Shown: positions 26,786 through 36,479, counted from the stretch's first letter. The stretch: DNA of 64,000 nt from Lachnospiraceae bacterium JLR.KK002 (GCA_036941025.1 JAYMNP010000001.1:2998501-3062500); one strand, 5' to 3'. Notes: generated by a model not told the origin, from the letters alone. Numbers and translations are program-made.

Positions 26786-29317
26786 TTATTCTTCTTCTCC
26801 TTCTTCGGACTTGATTCCCTCAGTACGAAGAACGAATTTCACAGAGCCTTTTGTTCCGTCTGCAACCTTTGTAAAGGTCTGGTATTCCTTACCTGCCTCC
26901 ACTACTGCTTCCAGCCTGCTTAACAGCTCCTTAACGTCTCCGTTATAGGCATCCAGCAGTTTCTGGATTCCTTCTTCATCAAACTGAATCATACCGTCCA
27001 TCAGTTTGTCAGAACCTTCTGCCAGTTTATCCACGCCATCTTCAATCTGTCCCGTTGCTGTTGAGAGTTTTCCTGCTCCCTCCACCAGCGCTCCGTTGTT
27101 GGAAACCAGAGTTGCAGCTCCGCTGGTCAGCTGCGAGATGCCTGCCGTCAGCGCCGGAATATTGTCGCTCATGGTCTGTGTCCCGTTGCTCAATGCCTGC
27201 ATACCGCTTACCAGGCTGTATCCGCTGCTCTTGTCTTTGGCGTTGATTGCCTCGGAAATCTGTGCTTTTGTTCCTGCCACTGCGGTGAGTGTTGCTGCTT
27301 CCGCTGCTGTTTTGGCTGCTGTTTTGGCAGTATCTGCCACTGCGGAACCTACGGTGTCCTTTGCCCCTGCTGCAATTCCCGTTACAATCTGGGAAGCGGT
27401 GGAAGTCATACCGGCTTTTAAGGTTTCATTGCCCATGGCTGTCGCTACGGTAGAAGAAGTAAGCTGGGAAGCGGTGGCCTGAATCTGAGCCTGGCTTTCC
27501 GCAGACTGAAGTCCTGCGTCTACCTGAGCTTCCAGCCCGGCCATGGTCTGGCTGGCAATGGCTTCCTTCTGACCATCCACATTCGCCATAACTCCTGCAT
27601 AAATATCCGGATTTGCTCCCACCGCTGCACCTGCCTGCTGACAGGCATCGTTTATCATGGCCTGCAAAGCAGTTTCATCTAATTGACCCGCACTAACCGC
27701 CGCTATAATCTGTGGCGCTTTTTCTGACAGACCGGCAGATATGGCATTTGCAGTCACCTCCGCTGTCTTCGCCTGTGTCTCTTTTTCAACCGTATCAGCG
27801 ACTCCCACAACAGCCTGCTGAATGGCTGCCGGTGCATACTGTACCATCGCCTGGTTTTTCGCTCCCTGAGCTGCCGCCTGGCTGAAGGCCTGACTCAGCA
27901 CCGTATTCAGAACGGTTTCCGTATAGGTGTTCAGTCCTGCTGCCACCTGGGCTTTTGCCCCTTCATTGTTGGCAAGGCTGTCATAGAATACGGAGGAAGC
28001 CTGATTCCGGATGGCTTCTGTTCCGGTCTCTCCGCTCTTAAAAGTAGCCTCGATGGCGTCGTCTGCCTGTTTAACCAGAGAATTTTTCTCCTCTTTTGTC
28101 ATTTTGGCTTTCAGGGTCTTATCCAGTTCTGCCACACCCTGATTCAAAGTTGCTGCGCTGCTGTTTAATGTTCCCACGCCCTCTGTCAGAGTACCGGAGG
28201 AATTTGCCAGCGTGTTAATTCCGTCATTTAACTGGGAAGCACCGTTGGTATAGTTGGTAATACCGTCTTTCAGAGTGCCCACACCGGAGGCAAATTCTTT
28301 CATGCTGTCTTTCAGAGTGCCGAGTCCTTTTGACAGTTCCTTGCTTCCATCTATCAGCTTACCGGAAGCGTCTGTCAATGTATCCAGCTCCTCATCCAGG
28401 CTGCTCAGGTCAAACCCTTCTCCCAGGTTGGCCTGACCTACCAGATCATTCATGATAATGGACATGGTCATTTCCAGAGAGAAATTCTCCACATCTGCAG
28501 TTACTTCCACGTATTCCGGAATCTCAAGATCTCCGTCCAGATCCCCTTCTTCAATACCAAGACTCTCTTTCAGACCGGGCATTGCCATGCCCACAACTAC
28601 CTTTTTATCCCCGTCGGAAATCACTTTTCCGTTGGTTACTTCCACATTTGCATAATCTTCCGGTAAAATCATACCTGTCATAACGGTGAAAGGCACATAC
28701 ACTTCATGTTCTTCTCCGTCAATAACCTGCGTGGTTTTTTCATTATTGGTATAATCAAAACGGATGGTTGCCTTACCGCTCTTTCCGGCCATCTCCTCCG
28801 GAGACATTTCCTTTCCGTCCATGAAATACGTTACTTTTTCCGTGACCGGAAGGTCTTTGTCCGTGGTTCCCTGATAATAGATATCCTTACCGTCCGCCTG
28901 CCAGGTAATCTTATCCCCGTTCTGCTCAAAGGTTTCATCGCCTTTTACATTTTCAATGTCTTTCAAATCAGAGGTATCTTCCAGGGTTGCGGCTCCGTCT
29001 TTATTTTTCAGCCATTCACTTACAATCACATTTTTTGTGGAACCGTCGGGATTAGCCACCACGTAAACGGTTTCTTCTTTTCCCGCTTCTTCATTTTCTT
29101 CTCCCACAGACAGGGCTTTCTCCAGGGTTGCTTTTGCCTTTTCAACCGTATCGTCTTCTTCGTCCTGGGTTTCCTGCACAGTTTCCTGTTTTTCCGCCCG
29201 CACGGTATAAGCGCTTACTCCGGCGCTGGTTCCGATTACCGCAACGGTAACCACTCCTGCTGCCACACGAATCACGTATTTATTTCTAAATTTTTTCTTT
29301 AACTCCAGATTTTTCAT
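26786..29317 (-). CDS. Secreted/anchored LxxG-repeat protein, partner of the MMPL transporter
   Basis: 843 residues. An N-terminal hydrophobic helix (about residues 16-36) ends in SAYTVRA, suggesting export. About residues 305-390 and 690-780 are heptad-like repeats of the xxxLxxG kind (LIDGSKELSKGLGTLKDSM, LVEGAGKLSTATGQIEDG) as in YhgE/Pip-type and MMPL-associated proteins. Between them is an Ala/Gln-rich coiled region. The N-terminal third is beta-rich. It starts 22 bases after the MMPL gene with AGGAGG, and probably works with it at the cell surface. The region's strong alanine bias is visible in its GCN-rich sequence. Confidence 0.8.
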   Translation of the reverse strand: MKNLELKKKFRNKYVIRVAAGVVTVAVIGTSAGVSAYTVRAEKQETVQETQDEEDDTVEKAKATLEKALSVGEENEEAGKEETVYVVANPDGSTKNVIVSEWLKNKDGAATLEDTSDLKDIENVKGDETFEQNGDKITWQADGKDIYYQGTTDKDLPVTEKVTYFMDGKEMSPEEMAGKSGKATIRFDYTNNEKTTQVIDGEEHEVYVPFTVMTGMILPEDYANVEVTNGKVISDGDKKVVVGMAMPGLKESLGIEEGDLDGDLEIPEYVEVTADVENFSLEMTMSIIMNDLVGQANLGEGFDLSSLDEELDTLTDASGKLIDGSKELSKGLGTLKDSMKEFASGVGTLKDGITNYTNGASQLNDGINTLANSSGTLTEGVGTLNSSAATLNQGVAELDKTLKAKMTKEEKNSLVKQADDAIEATFKSGETGTEAIRNQASSVFYDSLANNEGAKAQVAAGLNTYTETVLNTVLSQAFSQAAAQGAKNQAMVQYAPAAIQQAVVGVADTVEKETQAKTAEVTANAISAGLSEKAPQIIAAVSAGQLDETALQAMINDACQQAGAAVGANPDIYAGVMANVDGQKEAIASQTMAGLEAQVDAGLQSAESQAQIQATASQLTSSTVATAMGNETLKAGMTSTASQIVTGIAAGAKDTVGSAVADTAKTAAKTAAEAATLTAVAGTKAQISEAINAKDKSSGYSLVSGMQALSNGTQTMSDNIPALTAGISQLTSGAATLVSNNGALVEGAGKLSTATGQIEDGVDKLAEGSDKLMDGMIQFDEEGIQKLLDAYNGDVKELLSRLEAVVEAGKEYQTFTKVADGTKGSVKFVLRTEGIKSEEGEEE

Positions 29318-29339
29318 GTTATTTCCTCCTGCAATTTCA

Positions 29340-31439
29340 TTACACTGTTTTTACAGTTGCTGCTGATTCTTTTTTATGATTGCCAAATCCCATACTTGAT
29401 TTACAGATAATCTTATCAAATACCATGAACATTGCCGGCAAAATGAAGATTACCACAAACATACTGATTATCGCGCCTCTTGCCATCAGGATACACAGTG
29501 AGCTGATCATGTCGATATTGGAGTACATGCCAACACCAAAGGTTGCCGCGAAGAAGCTCAGTGCGCTGACGAATACGGACTGTACCGATGTGGAGAGGGC
29601 AATGGTGACGGAAGTCTTTTTGTCTTCGCCCCGGTTCCGCTCTTTCTTATAACGGTTGGTCATCAGGATTGCATAGTCAACGGTTGCGCCCAGCTGAATC
29701 GTTCCGATTACGATGGAAGCGATAAAGGGCAGTGTAGTTCCTGTATATGCCGGAATACCCATATTGATGAAAATTGCAAATTCAATGACGGATACCAGAA
29801 TAATCGGCAGTGAAATGGATTTGAACACCAGCAGGATAATCACAAAGATTGCTCCGATGGACACAACGCTTACGGTCTGGAAATCCGTATTTGTTATGGA
29901 AATCAAATCTCTGGTACAGGGCGCCTCGCCAATCAGCATGGCTTTTTTATCATACTTCTTAATTACTTTATTCAAATCATCAATCTGAGCATTTACTTCA
30001 TCAGAAGCAATGGCATATTCGGAACTTACCAGCATAAGCTGATAATTTTCATCCATCAGCGCTTCTTTGATATCGTCCGGTATCATTTCCTTTGGAAAAG
30101 CCGGGCCCACAATGGAATCCATGCCCATCACGGTTTTCACACCGTCCACCGCTTTCATTTCCTCTATCATGGAAGTGGCGTCCTTGCTGGAAAGGCTGCT
30201 GTCCGCCAGCACCATATGGGTGGAATTCATTTCGTATTTATCTTCCAGTTTCTCTTTGGCCTGGATACTTGCCAGATCTTTGGGTAGTGTGCCTGCCAAA
30301 TCGTAATACACATCCGTATGAGTATACCCGTAAATTGCCGGCCCCAGTACCAGCAGGAATACTACAATAAATATGGGGAACCGTTTTGTTACAAAGTTTC
30401 CGATTCCTCCCAAATCCGGAATAATGGGTTTGTGTTTTGTCTTTTCAATGGCCTTATCAAAAATCAGTATCATGGACGGAAGAATGGTTACGCAGCCAAT
30501 CACGCCGAATACCACGCCTTTTGCCATTACCACGCCAAGGTCCATACCGAGCGTAAAACTCATGAAACACAGAGCCACGAAACCGGCTACCGTTGTAATA
30601 GAACTTGCCACCACAGAGGTCAGGGTATTGGACACCGCATGGGCCATGGCCCGGTTCTTATCTCCCGGATAACGCTCCCGGTTTTCCTCGTAGCTGTGCC
30701 ACAGGAAAATGGAATAGTCCATGGTAACTCCAAGCTGAAGCACTGCGCTTAAGGCTTTGGTCACGTAGGAAATTTCTCCCAGGAATATGTTACTTCCCAG
30801 ATTATACAGAATTGCCATTCCGATACTCAACAGGAAGAACACCGGCGCCAGGAAAGAATCCATGGTCAATGCCAGTACCAGGGAAGATAACAGCACTGCA
30901 ATCAGTACATAAATGGGCGTTTCTTTGTTGGACAGGTTCTTGATGTCCGTTACCACTGCCGACATACCGCTGACAAAACATCCTTTGTCTGCCAGACCGC
31001 GAATTTCTTCGATGGCGTCCATGGTCTCATCCGCCGACATGGAGGTTTCAAACAGGATGGCCATCAGTGTGGTTCCTTCGGAATTGAATTTATCCACCAG
31101 GTCTTCCGGCAAAAATTCCATGGGAAGTGATAAATCTGCAACGGAGTCGTACCAGACAACTGCCTTTACATGGTCAACTTCCTCGATTTGAGCCTTCAAA
31201 TCCACAACATCTTTGTTCTCCATGCCTTCTATCACGCACATGGAAAATGCTCCCGTACCAAAATCATTTACCAGAATGTCCTGGCCTATCATAGTTTCAA
31301 TATCTTTTGGCAGATAAGTCAGAATATCGTAATTGACTCTGGTGGTTATCATACCGAATGCTGCCGGAATCAAAAGCAGTAAACTGATAATGAAAATCGG
31401 TACTCTTAACTTTACGACTCCTTTTCCAAATTTAATCAT
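29340..31439 (-). CDS. MMPL/RND-family transporter
   Basis: Export permease with two copies of the RND fold: a membrane helix, an extracytoplasmic loop, then a block of six helices, repeated. Characteristic MMPL/sterol-sensing stretches are VLQLGVTMDYSIFLWHSYEE and IQLGATVDYAILMTNRYKK, each holding the proton-relay Asp in a membrane helix. An upstream start at 31520 lies in the terminator hairpin of the preceding gene. The ATG at 31439 has AGAGGAAG before it and gives 699 residues. The tetR gene upstream on the same strand probably controls it; the substrate (lipid, peptide or drug) is unknown. Confidence 0.92.
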   Translation of the reverse strand: MIKFGKGVVKLRVPIFIISLLLLIPAAFGMITTRVNYDILTYLPKDIETMIGQDILVNDFGTGAFSMCVIEGMENKDVVDLKAQIEEVDHVKAVVWYDSVADLSLPMEFLPEDLVDKFNSEGTTLMAILFETSMSADETMDAIEEIRGLADKGCFVSGMSAVVTDIKNLSNKETPIYVLIAVLLSSLVLALTMDSFLAPVFFLLSIGMAILYNLGSNIFLGEISYVTKALSAVLQLGVTMDYSIFLWHSYEENRERYPGDKNRAMAHAVSNTLTSVVASSITTVAGFVALCFMSFTLGMDLGVVMAKGVVFGVIGCVTILPSMILIFDKAIEKTKHKPIIPDLGGIGNFVTKRFPIFIVVFLLVLGPAIYGYTHTDVYYDLAGTLPKDLASIQAKEKLEDKYEMNSTHMVLADSSLSSKDATSMIEEMKAVDGVKTVMGMDSIVGPAFPKEMIPDDIKEALMDENYQLMLVSSEYAIASDEVNAQIDDLNKVIKKYDKKAMLIGEAPCTRDLISITNTDFQTVSVVSIGAIFVIILLVFKSISLPIILVSVIEFAIFINMGIPAYTGTTLPFIASIVIGTIQLGATVDYAILMTNRYKKERNRGEDKKTSVTIALSTSVQSVFVSALSFFAATFGVGMYSNIDMISSLCILMARGAIISMFVVIFILPAMFMVFDKIICKSSMGFGNHKKESAATVKTV

Positions 31440-31488
31440 CTTTCTTCCTCTCGCTCCTCTTTCAATATTTTTTAGCTCATACAGAGTA

Positions 31489-31530
31489 TAAAAAAAAGGA
31501 TTGAATAATGAAATATTCAATCCTTTTACT
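31489..31530 (-). terminator. Rho-independent terminator after tetR-type gene
   Basis: On the minus strand AAAGGATTGAATA pairs with TATTCAATCCTTT and is followed by eight T's. The complementarity extends further out (ATACAGAGTA / TACTCTGTAT, 31480-31536). It sits between the TetR-family gene and the MMPL gene, so the two are at least partly uncoupled. Confidence 0.85.
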
Positions 31531-31627
31531 CTGTATCATTCAATCATACATTTTACATGATTTGTAGCTTTTGAAAAACACAAACAGCATTTTGTATCTG
31601 ACTCTGACGTTAAAACCGGCTCTGACG

Positions 31628-32191
31628 TCACAGTTCTTCGATTACCTGGCTCATGGAACGGGTAATCATATAATTATAGATATCCGTGATCTCCTCCGGC
31701 TCCACGGTCATTCCGCCTTTTATCCAGCTGATTACCACAAAACACATGGACTGAGCATAATACCGGGCAATATGCTCCGGCGTCAGCCAGGGATGCCTTT
31801 GCCGGGCAGAGGAACTTTTGCTCCGGATTACCTCCAGCAGAATATCCTCCACACACTTTTTCACAATATCCTCAAAGGAATTCTGGCCTTCCAGACGCAC
31901 GGCTTTTTCATAAAATTCTTTTTCCTTCTTTAATAAAGTAAAAATCAGTATCAGCGCCTCATCCACCATTCCCGCGTGAATCAGGGGCCGGATTGGCTCC
32001 AGAATCTGAACCTGGATAATCCATTCCAGCAATTCGTATTTATCCTGAAAATGATTGTAAAAAGTGGGACGGATAACTCCCGCTTTGTCTGTAATCGCCT
32101 TAATTGTTATCTTTTCAATGGGCTGCTGACATGCCAGCTCCTTGAAACTTTCTGCCAGCAGGGTATCCATGGTTTCTTTCTGTATCGCCAC
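31628..32191 (-). CDS. TetR/AcrR-family regulator
   Basis: 187 residues with an N-terminal helix-turn-helix (ITIKAITDKAGVIRPTFYNHFQDKYELLEWI). The C-terminal ligand domain resembles the DhaS/TetR_C group but is not diagnostic (FYEKAVRLEGQNSFEDIVKK). It precedes the MMPL operon on the same strand, with a terminator between, and is the likely repressor of that operon. It starts 28 bases after the HD-GYP gene stop. Confidence 0.9.
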   Translation of the reverse strand: MAIQKETMDTLLAESFKELACQQPIEKITIKAITDKAGVIRPTFYNHFQDKYELLEWIIQVQILEPIRPLIHAGMVDEALILIFTLLKKEKEFYEKAVRLEGQNSFEDIVKKCVEDILLEVIRSKSSSARQRHPWLTPEHIARYYAQSMCFVVISWIKGGMTVEPEEITDIYNYMITRSMSQVIEEL

Positions 32192-32219
32192 ACTCTCACT
32201 TCCCGTTGCTTTTTGCCTG

Positions 32220-33266
32220 TTACATGAACAATTCCGAAATTGCCAGTTCCTTTCCTTCCTTACCGGACTCCAAATCCAGCACTTCTCCTTCCGGCAGCAC
32301 TTTTACAATGGGCCGCAACGGTGATTCCGGATGGTTTTCCCATACCACCGCCCTCCGGCCATCTGACAGAGACACCTCGCATCCCACCGGATATACAGCA
32401 ATTTTCCGTGTAAAAATCTCCGCCAGATCCGGGTCAAATTCCGCCCAGGTATTGGACAGAATATAGTCCACCGCACCGGAAGGGGAAATGGGGTCATGAT
32501 AGGGGAGCCTGGAAGTCAGGGCGTCAAACACGTCCGCCACTTTGATAATTCTGGCATAATAGGAAATCTCATCTCCGGACCTGCGCATGGGATAACCGCA
32601 GCCATTATACCATTCATGGTGTTCCAGCACCCCCGTACAGATTTCCGGAGAAAAATCGTAATGCTCCCGCAGGAAATCATAGCTCAGTTTGGGATGCTGC
32701 ACCACCAGCAGCCGTTCTTCTTCCGTAAGCCCCCTCCTGGCATTCAGCACATCCTGTTCCACATATCGTTTTCCCACATCATGAAGCAGCGCCGCAGCAG
32801 CCAGTTCGTTCAGTTCTTCCAGCCCCAGATTGCCCGTTGCCGCTCCAAGCATAACAGCCAGCACCGCCACATTAATCGAATGGAAAAATGTATAGTCATC
32901 AGAAATCCTGGTATCAATCAGGTTATACATCCGCCCTCTTCCTGCAAGAACCTGACGGGTAATCTTTCCCGCGGCCTGCTGAATGTCATCCTGCTCCACA
33001 TCCCGAAAATGTTCTTCCTGAAACAGGTCATGAACGAGCCGGAGTGCTTCTCTTTTTAATTCCGGCTCTATAAACCGGGGTACTTCCAGATCCCAGCTGA
33101 ACTCATCTTCCACATAGATACCCGAAATTCCCAGATTCTGCAGTTTCCAGACTGCCTCATCCGTCAGGAAAAAACCTTTTTCCCACAAAACTGTTCCGGC
33201 TCCATCATAGATATTCTGACCCAGTTCCATTCCTTTTTCCACGTCTGCAACAGGTATATAACGCAT
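32220..33266 (-). CDS. HD-GYP domain cyclic-di-GMP phosphodiesterase
   Basis: 348 residues. An N-terminal domain of about 130 residues (starting RYIPVADVEKGMELGQNIYD) precedes the metal-dependent HD-GYP domain. Motifs are ALLHDVGKRYV (HD), LEHHEWYNGCGYP (HHE and GYP) and RIIKVADVFDALTSRLPYHDP. The enzyme is predicted to hydrolyse c-di-GMP to pGpG or GMP. It starts 3 bases after the stop of a GGDEF gene, so synthesis and breakdown are in one operon. Confidence 0.93.
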   Translation of the reverse strand: MRYIPVADVEKGMELGQNIYDGAGTVLWEKGFFLTDEAVWKLQNLGISGIYVEDEFSWDLEVPRFIEPELKREALRLVHDLFQEEHFRDVEQDDIQQAAGKITRQVLAGRGRMYNLIDTRISDDYTFFHSINVAVLAVMLGAATGNLGLEELNELAAAALLHDVGKRYVEQDVLNARRGLTEEERLLVVQHPKLSYDFLREHYDFSPEICTGVLEHHEWYNGCGYPMRRSGDEISYYARIIKVADVFDALTSRLPYHDPISPSGAVDYILSNTWAEFDPDLAEIFTRKIAVYPVGCEVSLSDGRRAVVWENHPESPLRPIVKVLPEGEVLDLESGKEGKELAISELFM

Positions 33267-33269
33267 ATC

Positions 33270-34955
33270 TCAGACACCTCCTGTCTTCTGCTCCTTCTGC
33301 CCTTTCTTACACTGGTACATCTGTTTATCCGCACGTTCCATGGTATCCTGAAGATTTCCATCCCGATTCCGGTCAAACACTGCGCAGCCTGACGCAATCT
33401 GCATATAATCTTTCATCTCCATCTGAATTCCCTTCAGACTGTCCAGCCACCGGCACATAACTTTTTCTTTTTCCTGAAATATCTTCCGTGTAATATGTTC
33501 TGAAATCAGGCAGAACTCATCTCCTCCAATCCGGTATATTTCTCCAAATTCTCCGAATACTTCCCGGATAATTTCACTTCCTGTTATAATATAATAATCT
33601 CCCATTCCATGTCCGTATAAATCGTTCATCTTCTTCAGATTATTCAAATCGAACATGACAACTGCATATTTCTCCAGTTTATGTTCCGGTATCCCATGGA
33701 GATCCGCCTCAAAAATTCTGCGGTTTTTCAGCATGGTAAGCCCGTCCATTTCAGCTTCTTCTCTGATACTTTCGGCTTTTTTGCCAACTTCTATCAGCTC
33801 CATGGAATCATCCAGAAACCGGGCTGTCAGAATCAGTATAAAGAGCAGGCATCCGATTCTGGAAAAAGTCGCCACATCTTCGTAAAACCGATAATAATAA
33901 TTCAGTGCGTCCAGCAGCATGGACCCGCCTATGATACAGATACCGATGATATTGATACACACCCGGCGCTTCCGGGACGCAATCTCTTTCCTTCTCTCAA
34001 TCAGGAGCTTTCCTCCGTATATCATAGCCGCAAAGATAACAGAGATTCCCGTCAGGTGGGTTACCCATATGGTTTCCCGGTAATCCGCCCATCCAAAAAA
34101 CTGGAGTACAAAGCTGACTGCAAAGTCCAGAATTCCCATCCAGGCAAAAGCATTCCACAGCCGGCTGCCCTTCACCTGATAAACCACCTGAATAAAACAG
34201 ACAATCGGCAGCACCATCAGTTTCAGACTCATAAAGGTAATCCGGTTGCACATAAGTTCTCTTCCGAACATCAGGGCCGGCACCTGCGTCTCCATGGTGG
34301 ACCATACGGCAAAATAAATGGTAAACAGACCCAGCCACTGAATCCCTTCATGAAAATGCATTCTCCTGCCGATGGTAAACCAGCTTATGACCAGCATCAG
34401 ACCCAGCACCAGCATACTGATACCTATGATCAGAGACATTGTTTTGGTGTTAAGCTGCTGCACCACAATGGCCGACTGGGGGCCACAGGTAAATTCCGGT
34501 ACTTTTACACTGCCATAATCATAACAGTTCCGAATGCGTATTTCCAGCGTTTTCTTTCCGTATCCCTCCTGCATCTGTACAAAATTCCAGCAGTTTCCCG
34601 GTGATTTGCTCTGCACATGTTCCGGAGCCTTTTTCCTGTATACCTGTTTTCCGTCCACAAAAGCAAGTACTTCCTGGTGAGACGTATAAAAACCCACGGA
34701 ATTTATGGAAATCACATCTTCGTCCAGCTCTTTGCGCAGAATAATCTCTTCTCTGCCTTCCGGTATCGGTATGTTCTCAGGCAATACCGGATATTCCTTC
34801 ATCCCTTCTTCCGTAATGCAAATCCAGTCTTCATTATACGGTACGGTTCCGGAAATTTCCGTATCATCTCCATTTCCTCTGAAAAAGCAGGTTACCAGAA
34901 TCACAAAGCAGAGCACAACCGCCACTTCTGCCAGATGTAATCGAAAAACTTTCAT
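33270..34955 (-). CDS. Membrane diguanylate cyclase with 7TMR-DISM-like sensor
   Basis: 561 residues. A membrane helix (about 10-26) is followed by an extracytoplasmic beta-rich domain of about 140 residues (GFYTSHQEVLAFVDGKQVYR), then seven hydrophobic helices (about 165-380). A GGDEF domain ends the protein, with MDGLTMLKNRRIFEAD, FDLNNLKKMNDLYGHGMGD and the active site IGGDEF. The arrangement resembles 7TMR-DISM receptors. It is the first gene of the pair with HD-GYP. Confidence 0.92.
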   Translation of the reverse strand: MKVFRLHLAEVAVVLCFVILVTCFFRGNGDDTEISGTVPYNEDWICITEEGMKEYPVLPENIPIPEGREEIILRKELDEDVISINSVGFYTSHQEVLAFVDGKQVYRKKAPEHVQSKSPGNCWNFVQMQEGYGKKTLEIRIRNCYDYGSVKVPEFTCGPQSAIVVQQLNTKTMSLIIGISMLVLGLMLVISWFTIGRRMHFHEGIQWLGLFTIYFAVWSTMETQVPALMFGRELMCNRITFMSLKLMVLPIVCFIQVVYQVKGSRLWNAFAWMGILDFAVSFVLQFFGWADYRETIWVTHLTGISVIFAAMIYGGKLLIERRKEIASRKRRVCINIIGICIIGGSMLLDALNYYYRFYEDVATFSRIGCLLFILILTARFLDDSMELIEVGKKAESIREEAEMDGLTMLKNRRIFEADLHGIPEHKLEKYAVVMFDLNNLKKMNDLYGHGMGDYYIITGSEIIREVFGEFGEIYRIGGDEFCLISEHITRKIFQEKEKVMCRWLDSLKGIQMEMKDYMQIASGCAVFDRNRDGNLQDTMERADKQMYQCKKGQKEQKTGGV

Positions 34956-35013
34956 CTGCTTCTCCCTTCCGTATTTCTTTTGTCATCACGCTCTCGTTTT
35001 TACATTTTAACAT

Positions 35014-35028
35014 ACTTTTGTCAAAAGT
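35014..35028. promoter_or_regulatory. Palindromic operator candidate before the GGDEF/HD-GYP operon
   Basis: ACTTTTGTCAAAAGT is a 15-base palindrome around a central T, about 60-75 bases before the start of the diguanylate cyclase. It overlaps the region where -35/-10-like sequences (TTTACT, TAAAAT on the minus strand) can be read. A repressor site is plausible but unproven. Confidence 0.45.
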
Positions 35029-35070
35029 AAAATACTCACCTGAAAATATGCGAAAGACAGAATACTTCTG

Positions 35071-35131
35071 GTTACTGTTCACACGTCACCGGATGCCGTT
35101 ACCGGAACACCCGCAGGGTGTGAACAGTAAC
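35071..35131. repeat. Intergenic palindromic repeat, family R2 (short copy)
   Basis: Bounded by GTTACTGTTCACAC and GTGTGAACAGTAAC, a perfect 14-base inverted repeat. The interior GGATGCCGTTACCGGAACACCC is the reverse complement of the left part of the element at 175-318. With the R3 half copy and the tRNA terminator it fills the gene-free stretch 34956-35278. Confidence 0.75.
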
Positions 35132-35180
35132 TGCTTCTGAATGTCTCCGTATGAGCAAAACTTAAAAGAGAATGCACAGG

Positions 35181-35210
35181 GCATTAACGTGACACGGTAT
35201 TTCCTGTAAG
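35181..35210. repeat. Family R3 repeat, half copy
   Basis: GCATTAACGTGACACGGTATTTCCTGTAAG matches the right half of the 50-base elements at 38140-38189 and 46343-46392. The left arm is missing. It abuts the tRNA terminator. Confidence 0.6.
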
Positions 35211-35211
35211 A

Positions 35212-35268
35212 GAAAAAACAGCCGCAAACCTTTGATTCTACTGTAAAAATCCTCAGGTTTGCGGCTGT
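35212..35268 (-). terminator. Terminator of the tRNA operon
   Basis: On the minus strand CAGCCGCAAACCT pairs with AGGTTTGCGGCTG and is followed by TTTTTT. It lies 11 bases after the last tRNA and so ends the three-tRNA transcript. Confidence 0.85.
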
Positions 35269-35278
35269 TATCCGTGAG

Positions 35279-35351
35279 AGCGATAGACGGGGCTCGAACC
35301 CGCGGTCTCGACCTTGGCAAGGTCGCGCGTTACCAACTACGCCACTATCGC
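35279..35351 (-). tRNA. tRNA-Gly (anticodon GCC)
   Basis: 73 bases. The acceptor stem GCGATAG/CTATCGC is perfect, the anticodon loop TTGCCAA is held by the stem CGACC/GGTCG, and the T-loop is GGTTCGAGCC. CCA is not encoded. It is the last of three tRNA genes on this strand and precedes the terminator. Confidence 0.95.
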
Positions 35352-35354
35352 AGA

Positions 35355-35425
35355 AGCGGGTGATGGGAATCGAACCCACGTATCCAGCTTGGAAGGCTGG
35401 TGTTCTACCATTGAACTACACCCGC
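35355..35425 (-). tRNA. tRNA-Gly (anticodon TCC)
   Basis: 71 bases. Acceptor stem GCGGGTG/CACCCGC, anticodon stem CCAGC/GCTGG with loop CTTCCAA, and T-loop GGTTCGATTCC. CCA is not encoded. It lies 3 bases upstream of the Gly-GCC gene, so the pair reads both kinds of glycine codon. Confidence 0.95.
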
Positions 35426-35446
35426 ACGGTGATTACTCAGTGTAAA

Positions 35447-35519
<73 letters not shown>

Positions 35520-35595
35520 CTGCTGTTCCTCAGCAACGATATTATTTTACCCGCTAAATACCAAATTGTCAATACCCTTTTTTATTTTTTTGTAA

Positions 35596-35761
35596 CAGTT
35601 CAGCCATAGCCTGTAAGACGTGTGAATCATGTTTACATGAATGAACACGTCTTGCCGGCTATGAGCGGAGCGCCCCTTAAGCCTCAGACAAGAGCTGCGG
35701 CAGTAGCGGATCCTGCCTGGCAGGCGGTCTGTGGCCTGTCTAAGGGGCACGGGCTGAACTG
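35596..35761 (-). repeat. Intergenic palindromic repeat, family R1 (copy 2)
   Basis: A 166-base element bounded by CAGTTCAGCC and GGCTGAACTG. The complementarity of the ends extends to GTAACAG/CTGTTAC (35592-35765). Its reverse complement aligns with 321-488 along the full length, so the two copies are in opposite orientations. It lies 34 bases past the stop of the AIM24-family gene. No coding potential. Confidence 0.8.
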
Positions 35762-35798
35762 TTACAGAATACAGCCATAGCCTGCATACTGCTGTCTG

Positions 35799-36479
35799 CT
35801 ACCTGCTGGGCACCATGCGGATAATCCTTCCGGCAAATTCGTTAAAGTTCTGGGTCTGCAACACCACTCTTCCTGGCCCGGTCAGTTTGGTCAGGAACAG
35901 ACCTTCCCCTCCGAAAAAGATGTTTTTCAGCCCCTTCACCGTCTCGATTTCATATTTTATGGACTTTTCAAAAGCAACCACATTTCCGGTATCCACCTTG
36001 ATTACTTCTCCCGGTGCAAGCTGCTTCTCCACTTTATTTCCATCTATCTCCAGAAATACCATACCTTTGCCGGAAATATCCTGAAGAATAAAACCTTCTC
36101 CGCCGAACAGGCCCGCAGATAACTTCTTGGTAAGAGCCACGCTTAACGTTACGCTTTCCTCTGCGCAGAGAAAAGCCCCTTTCTGGCAGATCATGCCTCC
36201 GGTTGCTCCCACATCCACAGGAAGGATTTCCCCGGCCACCGTGGAGGCAAAGGCAATCATGGTTCCCGGCCGCTCCGCTTTATAAGTAGCCATAAACAAA
36301 GACTCCCCGGAAAACATTCTTCCGATACTCTTTCCAAAGCCGCCCTTCATATTGGAATCCATGGAAACCCCTTCTGTCATCCATGCCATTCCACCGGACT
36401 GGGTATACATGGTTTCACCTGCAACATCAAAAAACACCTCTACCGCGGGCATGGTATCGCCCAAAACTTCATATCTCAT
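35799..36479 (-). CDS. AIM24/TIGR00266-family protein
   Basis: 226-residue beta-rich protein of the AIM24 family, found widely in bacteria and of uncertain function. Family features are the glycine-rich repeats (GGMAWMTEGVSMDSNM, FGGEGFILQDISGKGMVFLE, FFGGEGLFLTKLTGPGRVVLQTQN). It reads away from the CoA-transferase gene, its divergent neighbour, with 230 bases between the starts. Confidence 0.88.
   Translation of the reverse strand: MRYEVLGDTMPAVEVFFDVAGETMYTQSGGMAWMTEGVSMDSNMKGGFGKSIGRMFSGESLFMATYKAERPGTMIAFASTVAGEILPVDVGATGGMICQKGAFLCAEESVTLSVALTKKLSAGLFGGEGFILQDISGKGMVFLEIDGNKVEKQLAPGEVIKVDTGNVVAFEKSIKYEIETVKGLKNIFFGGEGLFLTKLTGPGRVVLQTQNFNEFAGRIIRMVPSR

Noticed and set aside
31440..31520. 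Upstream start for the MMPL transporter
   Set aside because: The added codons lie in the terminator hairpin of the preceding gene, and a good ribosome binding site precedes 31439.
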